Source: Bacillota bacterium
Lineage (GTDB): Bacteria > Bacillota > Clostridia > UBA1381 > UMGS1253
Reading direction: 5' to 3'
DNA: 64,000 nt
Assembly (NCBI GenBank): GCA_022706785.1
Contig: JAKJBW010000009.1
Coordinates: 1-64,000, forward strand
A model generated the notes under the pieces. The model saw only the letters and a program-made list of their open reading frames with translations. It ran no database searches and was not told where the DNA came from. Shown piece by piece: positions 34,449-42,953 of this stretch (its first letter is position 1; each line of letters begins with the position of its first letter). Both the position numbers and the translations under genes were made by a program.

Positions 34449-34894
34449 TTTGTTTCCTCCTCAGATTTTGAATTTGTTTTATTTTCCATGCACGCAGGAC
34501 ATATGCCTGTAAAGTAGATGCCCTTTTCATGAATCTGAAAGCCTGCAAGCGCATCGCTCTGAAGCGTATCAATATTCACGGCAAAGTCATAAATCCCGCT
34601 GCATTTCTTACATTTAAAATGACCGTGGTCGGCTGTGTCAGGGTCGTACCTGATTTCGTTTTCAGAGGCGCGAAGCCCCTTGATGATGCTGGCCTGCGTA
34701 AAAAGCGTCAGCGTATTGTACACCGTTGTCTTGGACAAGGTGCTCACCTCTTTGGCAACCGCCTGATAAATGTCGTCCACTGTGGGGTGATCTTTGTTGC
34801 CAATGAGGTATTGAAGAATTTTGATCCTTTGAAAAGAAGGCCTGATGCCATGCTCTATAAGATATTCCGTCAGATTTATGGATTTATCAGTCAT
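34445..34894 (-). CDS. Fur-family peroxide-type regulator (PerR-like)
   Basis: A 149-residue protein starting at ATG 34894 behind GAAGGAGC; the open frame extends to 34963 without support. The N-terminal winged helix ([38 protein letters not shown]) and a C-terminal zinc site (CKKCSGIY and GICPAC) fit Fur/Per[11 protein letters not shown] holds the sensing His region. The rbr partner and a PerR-like box upstream favour peroxide sensing and autoregulation, but sequence alone cannot exclude Fur. Confidence 0.88.
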   Translation of the reverse strand: MTDKSINLTEYLIEHGIRPSFQRIKILQYLIGNKDHPTVDDIYQAVAKEVSTLSKTTVYNTLTLFTQASIIKGLRASENEIRYDPDTADHGHFKCKKCSGIYDFAVNIDTLQSDALAGFQIHEKGIYFTGICPACMENKTNSKSEEETK

Positions 34895-34930
34895 AGAAGC
34901 TCCTTCTTCCCAATATGGTATTAATACAAT

Positions 34931-34947
34931 TTTGTAATGATTACAAA
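34931..34947. promoter_or_regulatory. PerR/Fur-type operator
   Basis: TTTGTAATGATTACAAA is a perfect 8-1-8 inverted repeat about 37 bases before the PerR-like start, close to the PerR box consensus. It implies autoregulation of the perR-rbr operon. Confidence 0.75.
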
Positions 34948-35020
34948 TATATTCTACACACACATTCTTTAATTGTCAATAGGAAAATGATAAATTTTTT
35001 AATAAATTATAAACATTTAA

Positions 35021-35066
35021 AAGCCGCAGGCAACAGCTGTAAAAAAACAGTCATTGCCTGCGGCTT
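35021..35066 (-). terminator. Terminator of the esterase genes
   Basis: AAGCCGCAGGCAA (35021-35033) pairs with TTGCCTGCGGCTT (35054-35066), 13 bp. On the minus strand it ends CTTTTAAA, 66 bases after the esterase stop. Confidence 0.7.
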
Positions 35067-35131
35067 AGATCTTCATATGGTTTATTCTCTGCATGGTTTT
35101 AAGTAAAAATCCGGCTTCATTCCCTACGGGA

Positions 35132-35968
35132 TCAACTGCCCGTTTTAAAATCTTTAATCCAGTTTTTGCATGCGTCAAACCAGCCTGCCGCATAAGGCGA
35201 AAGCGTGATGGCATTTGCGCTTGTCCTGCAGTCGCACAGCGACAGCCCGTGCGGCCCTTGGGGATATATATGCAGTTCAAAAGGAACGCCGGCCTCAGAT
35301 AGTGCATGCGCAAACGTCAGCGCATTCTCCACCGGAACAGCCGCATCGGAAAATGTGTGCCAGATAAATGCAGGCGGCGTATCTGCGCTTACAAAGCGCT
35401 CCACAGACACTGCCTCATATTGCTCCTCGCTTTTGTCCTCGCCGACGAGACTGTAGAACGAACCCCTGTGCGCATAGCTGGTATCTGACGTGATCACGGC
35501 ATAGCTTAAAATAAGCTTGTTGGGCCTATTTTGTCCCTCTCTCATGCTCAGCTTTTCACAGATGAATGGCTCCTTCCAAAACACCCCCAGGCTTGCCGCC
35601 AGATGCCCGCCCGCCGAAAAGCCCATGACTGAGATATTGTTCTCATCCACATGCCACGCCTCGGCGTTTTCCCGGATCAACCAGACAGCCCGCGATACCT
35701 CCAGCAATTGTGTCGGATAGCGGTTTGGCGCCACCGAATACCGAAGCACAAACGCACATATCCCATCCCCGGCCAGGGCAAGCGCGATAGGCTCCGCCTC
35801 CCGGTCGGACAGCCATTCGTATCCGCCGCCCGGCAAAATAACCACAGCCGGATTCCTTCTGTTGATTTCAATTTCCGGCGAATTGTCGGGTGCATACACA
35901 CACAGTGTCGCATCCGTTCTCATATCACTTTCGCTTCCCTCCCAAATATTCATCGTACGGTAAATCAT
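35132..35968 (-). CDS. Alpha/beta hydrolase, acetyl esterase-like
   Basis: A 278-residue cytoplasmic esterase without signal peptide. It shows the oxyanion motif ILPGGGYEWLSDREAEP, the nucleophile elbow GFSAGGHLA, the acid region SDAAVPVENAL and the catalytic His in GPHGLSL. This fits the bifunctional acetylxylan/feruloyl esterase-like (Aes/BD-FAE) group that deacetylates sugars taken up by the cell. It is adjacent to and close in sequence to the gene at 35993, so a tandem duplication is clear. Ribosome site GGGGGGACGC. Confidence 0.88.
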   Translation of the reverse strand: MIYRTMNIWEGSESDMRTDATLCVYAPDNSPEIEINRRNPAVVILPGGGYEWLSDREAEPIALALAGDGICAFVLRYSVAPNRYPTQLLEVSRAVWLIRENAEAWHVDENNISVMGFSAGGHLAASLGVFWKEPFICEKLSMREGQNRPNKLILSYAVITSDTSYAHRGSFYSLVGEDKSEEQYEAVSVERFVSADTPPAFIWHTFSDAAVPVENALTFAHALSEAGVPFELHIYPQGPHGLSLCDCRTSANAITLSPYAAGWFDACKNWIKDFKTGS

Positions 35969-35992
35969 ACAGCGTCCCCCCTAAAAAAGTCT

Positions 35993-36898
35993 TTATCTGA
36001 TTGTGTTGCCCAAAACCGCTTCTATCTCACCAATATCATGCCTGCCGGCATTTGCCTGCATGCTTTTAGCGGGACATTTCCGCAGCCATCTTACGCAGCT
36101 GTCAAACCAAGGCGCGGCGTGCGGCATAACCAAACCGTCACGCCCGCCGCTTGTCCGCAAATCACAAAGTGAAAGCCCATGGCCCCCCTCGGGATAAATA
36201 TGCAGCTCAAACGGCACATGCCGCCCGCCGAGCGCTTGGGCAAAAATGAGCGAATGCTGCACCGATACAATGGCGTCGGCTGATGTGTGCCAGATAAACG
36301 CCGGCGGCGTGTCGGCAGACACAAATTTTTCTGCGGAGACGGCGGCATAATCCTCATCACCCGCGTCGTCGCCAAACAGATTATAAAACGCAACCCGGCA
36401 AATCCCTTCTATTGATGCGCTTATGACCGGATAGCACAGTATAACACGGTTTGGCATGTTATCGCCGTACGGCATGCTCAGTCTTTTCGCTATCATGGTA
36501 TCGTGCCAGCACACGGCCAAATGTGCCGCCAGATGTCCGCCCGCTGAAAAGCCTATCACCGCAATATCGTTTTGGTCAACGTGCCACGCTTCAGCATTTT
36601 GCCTGATGACCTGCATAGCGCGTGATACCTCCATAAGCTGCATCGGATAGCGGTGCGGCGCCACAGAATAGTAAAGCACAAACGCGCATATGCCCGCCCC
36701 CGCAAACGCAAGCGCCACAGGCTCCGCTTCCCTGTCGCACAAGCCCTGATACCCGCCTCCGGGACAGATAAGAACCGCCTTGTTTTTCCTGTTCATATCG
36801 ATTTCCGGCGAATTGTCGGGTACATACACCGCCATGACCGCATCGGTTTTCATGGCGCAGCCGCAGTCTTCCCAAATGCTTATTTTTTTATGGATCAT
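35993..36898 (-). CDS. Alpha/beta hydrolase, acetyl esterase-like (paralogue)
   Basis: A 301-residue paralogue of the next gene. I use ATG 36898 (MIHKKISIWED) behind GGGAGG; the frame opens at 36925. Motifs match its neighbour: ICPGGGYQGLCDREAEP, GFSAGGHLA, TSADAIVSVQHSL and GGHGLSL. The acid position DA[IV]VSV differs slightly, and it has an extra tail of about 25 residues. The two copies share a strand with a gap of 24 bases, so they are probably one unit with related substrates. Confidence 0.87.
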   Translation of the reverse strand: MIHKKISIWEDCGCAMKTDAVMAVYVPDNSPEIDMNRKNKAVLICPGGGYQGLCDREAEPVALAFAGAGICAFVLYYSVAPHRYPMQLMEVSRAMQVIRQNAEAWHVDQNDIAVIGFSAGGHLAAHLAVCWHDTMIAKRLSMPYGDNMPNRVILCYPVISASIEGICRVAFYNLFGDDAGDEDYAAVSAEKFVSADTPPAFIWHTSADAIVSVQHSLIFAQALGGRHVPFELHIYPEGGHGLSLCDLRTSGGRDGLVMPHAAPWFDSCVRWLRKCPAKSMQANAGRHDIGEIEAVLGNTIR

Positions 36899-37256
36899 CA
36901 AACCCGCCTCCCTCATAGGATTCATTTTAAATCTGACGCTGTTCTAAGTATATCCTTTTCGGGAAGATGTTATTTGGGTTCAGGTATTTTTTGTGGTTTA
37001 AAAAAATAACCTACCGCTATCATTAAACTATATCTATAAGAAATTTATATCCTTTTTAAAATTTCTTTTCCGGTTTCGGCAGGAATAAAGCTGCGCCGGA
37101 AAATGCATAATATAAAAGTCAATTGGATTTGACCGCGCCTGCAGGCGCAAGCGCATAAAGAGCCCCGTTTAAAACCCGGCAAGTCACGCCAAAACAGCGT
37201 AATTTCCCCTACCGTAAAAAGGGCTGTCAATCCGCATCGTCAGGAGGCAAAGGCTA

Positions 37257-37685
37257 ATGAAAACAAATATAGAACTGCTTAATCACATCTATGAAACCGC
37301 CGAAGCGGGCAAAGACCTCACAGCGCACATCATGGAAAAGGTCAAGGATGCCGGCTATTGCCGGATACTTGAAGCCCAGGCAAACGGCTACGAACAGATA
37401 CAGCATGAGGCCGCCTCAAAGCTGACGGCATACGGCGCTGACGCAAAAGGAGCGGGCGTAGTCAAAAAGCTGTCCAAACAGGCTATTGCAAGCCTGCAAA
37501 CCATGGGCGATACCAGTGTATCGCGTATTTCAGCACTGATGATACAGGGAACGACCATGGGCGTCACCGATATACTCAAAAACCTGAATCAGTACAACGG
37601 CACCGATACAGAGGTGGCAGACCTCGGGGGACGCCTGCTTCAGATGGAACAGGATAATATAAACACGCTTAAGTCGTATCTTTAA
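37257..37685 (+). CDS. Unknown helical protein, 142 residues
   Basis: ATG 37257 follows AGGAGGCAAAGGCTA, a strong ribosome site, so it is a real gene. The protein is soluble and predicted almost wholly helical: repeated heptad-like segments (KDLTAHIMEKVKDAGYCRILEAQ, VVKKLSKQAIASLQTM, ILKNLNQY, LLQMEQDNINTLKSYL) suggest a four-helix bundle. I do not recognise the family with certainty and see no metal ligand set. It stands alone on the plus strand. The 36899-37256 gap before it holds no feature I can name. Confidence 0.65.
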   Translation: MKTNIELLNHIYETAEAGKDLTAHIMEKVKDAGYCRILEAQANGYEQIQHEAASKLTAYGADAKGAGVVKKLSKQAIASLQTMGDTSVSRISALMIQGTTMGVTDILKNLNQYNGTDTEVADLGGRLLQMEQDNINTLKSYL

Positions 37686-37740
37686 CATAGGGTTGTGTCA
37701 ATACCAAAATTTTTATAAGCCGTATGACATTTAACGACCT

Positions 37741-38202
37741 TTAGTCATCAGCATCAGTTCCTTCTTTATGTTCCCCGCTTTTCTGTCGTAAAATTGAGTG
37801 CATAGCCCTGCATGCCTGATACGCATCTGTCATTTTATAAAACAGCGCACCGACCACGGCAGCAAAAATAACCGTTAATGTGGCCTGTATGGCGGCAAGT
37901 CCCCCGCATCCACGCAAAAATATGTTCCGGGCAAATATGTATGACGCCACGATCAACACCCAGTACAAAAACAAAGCAAATACTATGGCCGAGCCTAAAA
38001 CCGGCTTTTTCTTTGCCGAGTCGCATGAGAGGACAACACCAATGCCGCAGAACAACGCCGCTTCCGCAAAAATAATAAATACCAACGTCAGCCAGTCGGC
38101 CGCCGCCTTTTTATCAGCCGGAAAGCCGAAGAAAAATAAAATGAGCGTGACCGCCAACGCAAGCCCTCCTACGAGGGCCGTAGTCCACAACTTTTGATTC
38201 AT
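37741..38202 (-). CDS. Small polytopic membrane protein, unknown
   Basis: A 153-residue protein with four hydrophobic helices (about 8-26, 38-58, 68-90, 100-125) and a charged, cytosolic C-terminal tail ending in Asp. It has no motif I recognise. Ribosome site AAGAAGGTAGAGGCA supports the start. It lies alone between a plus-strand gene and the pyrophosphatase operon. Confidence 0.6.
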   Translation of the reverse strand: MNQKLWTTALVGGLALAVTLILFFFGFPADKKAAADWLTLVFIIFAEAALFCGIGVVLSCDSAKKKPVLGSAIVFALFLYWVLIVASYIFARNIFLRGCGGLAAIQATLTVIFAAVVGALFYKMTDAYQACRAMHSILRQKSGEHKEGTDADD

Positions 38203-38371
38203 TGCCTCTACCTTCTTTCAAACGCCATCATAACAAATAATTAATTAAATTGTAACATAATTTTTATATTTTGTAAAGTATTCTGTTATATCAACAGATG
38301 ATTTCCGAGATATCGCCCCCGCAACACACATAAAATTCCTGTTATTGCAACAATCCTTATTTGTACAAAAA

Positions 38372-38399
38372 GAGTGTTAAGCGGTTTTGCTTAACACTC
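38372..38399 (-). terminator. Terminator of the membrane pyrophosphatase gene
   Basis: GAGTGTTAAGC pairs with GCTTAACACTC across a 6-nt loop, and on the minus strand TTTTTG follows. It lies about 60 bases after the stop. Confidence 0.8.
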
Positions 38400-38456
38400 T
38401 CATATCAATCAATCAAAATTTGTCTTCAACGCCATTTGAGGCATGCCTTATTCCCC

Positions 38457-40550
38457 TTAACCGAACAAATGGAAGCTGATAAACAGGGCAGCCATAATGG
38501 AGGCAACCAAAGACACCACTGTTACCTGTGTGTTAATGGAAGGACCTGCGGTATCCTTGAAGGGATCACCCACAGTGTCGCCAACTACGGCAGACTTGTG
38601 CGCATCGGAACCCTTGCCGCCCTCATTGCCTGCCTCAACATACTTTTTGGCATTGTCCCAAAGGCCGCCGGCATTGGACATAAACAGCGCCAGCAGCAAA
38701 CCGCTGATGATGTTACCGGCCAAAAATCCGCCGACCGCCTGCACACCGCCGATAAAGCCTACCAAAAGCGTAACGCCGATAGCCATCAGGCCCGCCGGCA
38801 CAAGCTCTCTTAATGCACCGACCGTTGCGATATCAATACATTTGTCGTATTCAGGGACAACGCCTTCCTTGCCTTCGGCAAGACCGACGATCTCTTTAAA
38901 CTGCCTGTGAATCTCAGCAACCATGCGCTGAGCGTTTTTGTCGACACCAAGCATCAGCATAGCCGAGAATACGGCGGGAATAGCCGCGCCCACAAGAAGG
39001 CCGAAGAACACCAACGGATTCATAATATCAAAGCCGGTTATTTTATCCATCAGCCCTTGTTCAGCAGCCGCAATGTTTGCCTCACTCATAAACGCGCCTA
39101 AAAGGGAAATGATGGTAAGACCAGCAGCGCCTATCGCAAAGCCCTTGGTAACAGCCTTTACCGTATTGCCCGCGCTGTCGAGCTCGTCGGTGATTTCAAG
39201 CGCCTTATCACCCAAATGGCCCATTTCAACAAGGCCTCTTGCGTTGTCAACGATAGGGCCGTAAGCATCGTTGGATATAATCATGCCCACGATGGAAAGC
39301 ATACCCATTGCCGCCATACCGATACCGAACATAGCATAGCCGGGGCCAATGGGGGCGCATATGGTATACGCCAAAAGCGCTGAAAGTCCGATACCGATCA
39401 TAGAAGGCAGAACGCTTAAAAATCCGTAAGAAACACCCGACAGTATGGTAAACGCAGGGCCGGACTTGGACGCGTTTGCCACATAGCGGACAGGCTTTTT
39501 GTTATCGTTTGTGAAGTAATCGCTTGCAACGCCTATGATAACGCCTACCATAAGACCGATAATGGTAGCGCCCCATATGCGCCACTCAAAATCAAACATC
39601 CAGGTGGCAATTGCCGTAAGAACACCAAAGATAGCGGTGGTAATGTATGTACTGCCGTTTAAAGCCTTGGTGGGATCGCCCTTTTTTCCCATCCTGGCGC
39701 ACAGCACGCCGATGATGGAAGCCAAAAGGCCCAGCGACGCATAACAGAAAATCATTTCCATATTTGCCGCTCCGCCCAGAGTCTTGTCAAGCCCTAAGGC
39801 CATGACAAGCGTAGCCGCCATAGCCGCGACGTTTGAATCGAACAGGTCGGCGCCCATACCGGCAACATCACCAACGTTATCGCCAACGTTGTCGGCAATA
39901 ACGGCAGGGTTTCTGGGGTCGTCCTCCGGTATGCCAAGCTCTACTTTACCGACAAGGTCTGCGCTGATGTCAGCCGTTTTTGTAAAAATACCGCCGCCCG
40001 CTTTGGCAAACAGCGCAAGCGAGCTGGCGCCGAAGCTGAAGCCCAGAATAGAGCTGGCGTCCTTTGTCACCATATAAATGATGGAAACGCCAAGCAGGCT
40101 GGCGCCCACAACAGCCATACCCATGACAGCGCCGCCTCTGAAGCCGACAAGAAACGACGGCTTTATGCCGTTTTTGGCGGCTTCCGCAGCCTTACCGTTG
40201 GCAATGGTCGCCACAATGATACCGATCTTGCCCGCCAGAGCGGAGAATACGGTTCCCAAAATGTACGATGCCGCCATCAGGATATTGGCCTTAGGACTGC
40301 CCATCCATATCGGCCGGGGCAAAAATACCAGAATCAAAAGCGTGGCCACGCCCGCAAAGCGCGCGAGCACCTTGTATTCACGGCTTAAAAAAGCGTTTGC
40401 GCCTTTTTTGATCAAGCCGCCTACCTCTTCTATTCGTTTGTTGGAAGAAGGCTGCTTTTTAACCCAATGGTAAAAATATGCAGCCATGCCAAAAGCCAAC
40501 AACGACACTACAACGGAAAAAATAAACACACCATTTTCACTGATTCCCAT
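38457..40550 (-). CDS. hppA: Membrane-bound proton-translocating pyrophosphatase
   Basis: A 697-residue, roughly 16-helix pump that couples PPi hydrolysis to ion transport. The PPi site is intact: DLVGKVELGIPEDDPRNPAVIADNVGDNVGD (in parts) and GDTVGDPFKDTAGPS. The typing motif reads GNTVKAVTKG: Lys and Thr at the two positions that distinguish K+-independent from K+-dependent enzymes (the latter read GNTAAA..). So I infer a K+-independent H+ pump; Na+ pumps are K+-dependent. Monocistronic by its own terminator. Confidence 0.95.
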   Translation of the reverse strand: MGISENGVFIFSVVVSLLAFGMAAYFYHWVKKQPSSNKRIEEVGGLIKKGANAFLSREYKVLARFAGVATLLILVFLPRPIWMGSPKANILMAASYILGTVFSALAGKIGIIVATIANGKAAEAAKNGIKPSFLVGFRGGAVMGMAVVGASLLGVSIIYMVTKDASSILGFSFGASSLALFAKAGGGIFTKTADISADLVGKVELGIPEDDPRNPAVIADNVGDNVGDVAGMGADLFDSNVAAMAATLVMALGLDKTLGGAANMEMIFCYASLGLLASIIGVLCARMGKKGDPTKALNGSTYITTAIFGVLTAIATWMFDFEWRIWGATIIGLMVGVIIGVASDYFTNDNKKPVRYVANASKSGPAFTILSGVSYGFLSVLPSMIGIGLSALLAYTICAPIGPGYAMFGIGMAAMGMLSIVGMIISNDAYGPIVDNARGLVEMGHLGDKALEITDELDSAGNTVKAVTKGFAIGAAGLTIISLLGAFMSEANIAAAEQGLMDKITGFDIMNPLVFFGLLVGAAIPAVFSAMLMLGVDKNAQRMVAEIHRQFKEIVGLAEGKEGVVPEYDKCIDIATVGALRELVPAGLMAIGVTLLVGFIGGVQAVGGFLAGNIISGLLLALFMSNAGGLWDNAKKYVEAGNEGGKGSDAHKSAVVGDTVGDPFKDTAGPSINTQVTVVSLVASIMAALFISFHLFG

Positions 40551-41174
40551 TTGACTCCCCTTCTTTCATTAAATTATACAATAACACTTTTCCGGACGGA
40601 TTTTTTAAAAAAACTGCCCGGCCATCACGGTACGGCTACACATGAAATACGAGGGGTCAAAGGCGATTGCATCAAGATATGGTCACATGGAAAATATTCG
40701 GCATACAACTTTCTTTAATAAGTTCTGCTTGCCAAAAGCTCTTTAACGAGAACAATCCCAAACTGCGCTTTCAAATGCTTGCCGCGAAGCGCCACGGCGC
40801 CCTTAATTCTATGTAACAACCGTTACTATTATAAAAATGCCACCGACAAATTTTATCACTATTTTACCTTTTGCGCAAGTCTTTTATTATGCACAATATT
40901 TGCGAATTACACTTATTTTTTATGTGCAATATGCCCAATTTCAACAGCAGTGTCCGCCGGCCGTAGCAAAACCGCAAACGTGCGGTTATACCGGGCAATT
41001 GATCAGCAATTTGACGGCAGTTTCAGTTTATGCTTTGCGCCCCGGATTGTTGCGTCTTTTGGGCAAGTGTTATGCCGGCCAGGCGCTTACAAAGAAATAC
41101 CGCACACTGCTCCCAAATAAAAGAATAGATAAATAAAACGCCAGATTTTTTTCGTTTGACAAGAAAAAGGTTCC

Positions 41175-41197
41175 CGGCAATAATTTGTTTATTGCCG
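41175..41197. other. Hairpin in the pyrophosphatase-AGCS gap
   Basis: CGGCAATAA pairs with TTATTGCCG. A candidate promoter TTGACA (41156-41161), 17 nt, AATAAT (41179-41184) overlaps it, and a TTTGAC-ACG-GTCAAA palindrome follows at 41205-41219. The rest of 40551-41150 has no supported gene. Confidence 0.35.
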
Positions 41198-41370
41198 ATG
41201 GTTCTTTGACACGGTCAAACGGAAAAAAGACAAGTTTTATGCTATGATTTTATTTGGGAACAGTATCAGCGCATATTCATGCCTGTTTTCTCATATATCT
41301 GTTATATGTTATGCCAATAAAACAGACCTGTCCGCTTACCCAGGCGTGAGCGGATAATTGAGGATTTTTT

Positions 41371-41470
41371 CTGCCCGGCGGCGCAGAAAGGTTATGCCAA
41401 TACTTTGTGTATTGGTGGGTTCCGGCTGCACCGCCCATCGGAGAAAAGACCGATTTTGCTGCCGGACCGG
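41371..41470 (+). promoter_or_regulatory. Structured leader of the AGCS symporter gene, unassigned
   Basis: Nested pairings: CCAATAC/GTATTGG (41397-41403 with 41409-41415) and TCCGGC/GCCGGA (421-426 with 461-466 of this kilobase) enclosing ATCGG/CCGAT (41437-41441 with 41450-41454). A regulated leader is plausible. I tested it mentally against the glycine and guanidine riboswitches and could not make a convincing match. Confidence 0.35.
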
Positions 41471-41506
41471 GGCTAGCCGACAGGTCTGATGAATACGGGA
41501 GAAGCT

Positions 41507-42871
41507 ATGACTAATATACTGCGGGCAGTGGAAGTTGTAAACAATTACATCAATGCCTTTGTGTGGAGTCCGTTTATTGTCGCGATCTTTCTTGGGACAG
41601 GGCTTTATTTTTCTGTCCGCACAGGTTTCATGCAGGTCTTTAAGTTTAAGTCCATCATGCGCAACACCATTGGCAGGACGCTTAGAAAGCAGCCCGCAAA
41701 CCGCGCCGCTCAAGGTGTAACGCCGTTTCAGGCATTGTCTGCAGCGCTTGCGGGCACCCTGGGCACAGGTAATATCGCCGGAGTGGCAGCAGCCATTACC
41801 ATCGGCGGCCCGGGCACGATTTTTTGGATGTGGGTGTCCGCTTTTCTGGGCATGATGACCAAATATGCTGAAATCGTACTGGCCATACGCTACCGCACCA
41901 AAAGCAAGACCGGAGAGTGGAGCGGCGGGCCTATGATGTACATAGAAAAGGGACTGGGTGCAAAATGGCTGTCGTGCATTTACGCACTTTTCGGCATAGC
42001 CGCATCCTTCGGCGTAGGCAATATGGCACAGGCAAATTCCATCTCCTCCGCCATGTCGGTAGCGTTTGATATACCCCCTCTTATTACGGGGATCACTATA
42101 GCTGTCGTAGTGGGTATGGTCATCGCAGGCGGCATACGCCAGATAACCTTTGTTACCGAAAAGACAGTGCCTCTTATGTCGGTGCTGTATATTGCCTCTG
42201 CACTTGTGGTGATTTTCTGCCATTTCAAAAGCGTGCCGCGGGCAGCAATGCTGATATTTTCGGGCGCCTTCACGCCTTGCGCTCCCATAGGCGGGTTTGT
42301 CGGCTCCACCGTTGCGCTCGCCGTCCAAAAAGGGATATCGCGCGGCGTTTTTACCAATGAGGCCGGCCTTGGCAGCGCATCCATCGCACACGCGGCGGCA
42401 GATACCGACTGTGCGGCCAGGCAGGGCATGTGGGGCATTTTTGAGGTTTTCTTCGATACCATAGTGATGTGCAGTATCACGGCCTTTGCCATTCTGGTAA
42501 CAGACGTATGGGCAAGCGGCGCATCGGGTGCGGCGCTTACGGCGTTTGCTTTCGATACGGTTATGTATGGCTTCGGAAAATATGTTATCGCCATATCACT
42601 TGCCTTTTTTGCCTTTGCTTCCATACTCGCCTGGTCATATTATGGTAAGAAGTGTGTGGAATATCTTGCAGGCGAGCGTTTTTCCAAATTGTATATCCTC
42701 GTTTTTCTGCTGTCCGCCGTTTTAGGTTCAGTGCTGGAGCTGAAGCTGGTGTGGGAGATATCCGACAGCTTAAACGGGCTGATGGCATTGCCCAATATTA
42801 TCGCGTTGATCGGTCTTAGCGGCGTTGTGATCAAAATCACCAAGGAAGATACACGCCGCATGAAGCTATAG
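41507..42871 (+). CDS. Alanine/glycine:cation symporter (AGCS family)
   Basis: A 454-residue polytopic Na+- or H+-coupled amino-acid importer. I start it at ATG 41507 (MTNILRAVE) behind GGGAG; ATG 41489 has no ribosome site. The family signature is clear: FQALSAALAGTLGTGNIAGVAAAI, GPGTIFWMWVSAFLGM, GLGSASIAHAAA and SGAFTPCAP. Homologues carry alanine, glycine or serine. It is on the plus strand with a shared terminator at 42894. Confidence 0.94.
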   Translation: MTNILRAVEVVNNYINAFVWSPFIVAIFLGTGLYFSVRTGFMQVFKFKSIMRNTIGRTLRKQPANRAAQGVTPFQALSAALAGTLGTGNIAGVAAAITIGGPGTIFWMWVSAFLGMMTKYAEIVLAIRYRTKSKTGEWSGGPMMYIEKGLGAKWLSCIYALFGIAASFGVGNMAQANSISSAMSVAFDIPPLITGITIAVVVGMVIAGGIRQITFVTEKTVPLMSVLYIASALVVIFCHFKSVPRAAMLIFSGAFTPCAPIGGFVGSTVALAVQKGISRGVFTNEAGLGSASIAHAAADTDCAARQGMWGIFEVFFDTIVMCSITAFAILVTDVWASGASGAALTAFAFDTVMYGFGKYVIAISLAFFAFASILAWSYYGKKCVEYLAGERFSKLYILVFLLSAVLGSVLELKLVWEISDSLNGLMALPNIIALIGLSGVVIKITKEDTRRMKL

Positions 42872-42893
42872 CAAAGTGCCCATACGCTCTGAC

Positions 42894-42929
42894 AAAAGCC
42901 TCCCTCAGCCGCGGCTGAGGGAGGCTTTT
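42894..42929. terminator. Bidirectional terminator between AGCS gene and dapL
   Basis: AAAAGCCTCCCTCAGCC (42894-42910) and GGCTGAGGGAGGCTTTT (42913-42929) form a perfect 17-bp stem with A and T runs at both ends, between convergent genes. Confidence 0.92.
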
Positions 42930-42953
42930 GCTGTCTATTTTCATTATGATCGA

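Noticed and set aside
40779-41136. Two overlapping plus-strand frames of 99 and 113 codons in the gap before the AGCS gene
   Set aside because: No ribosome site, odd composition and no motif; probably chance frames in noncoding DNA.
41390-41506. AGCS leader as a glycine or guanidine-I riboswitch
   Set aside because: GGGTTCCG and ACGGGAGA resemble parts of ykkC, but the core does not line up.
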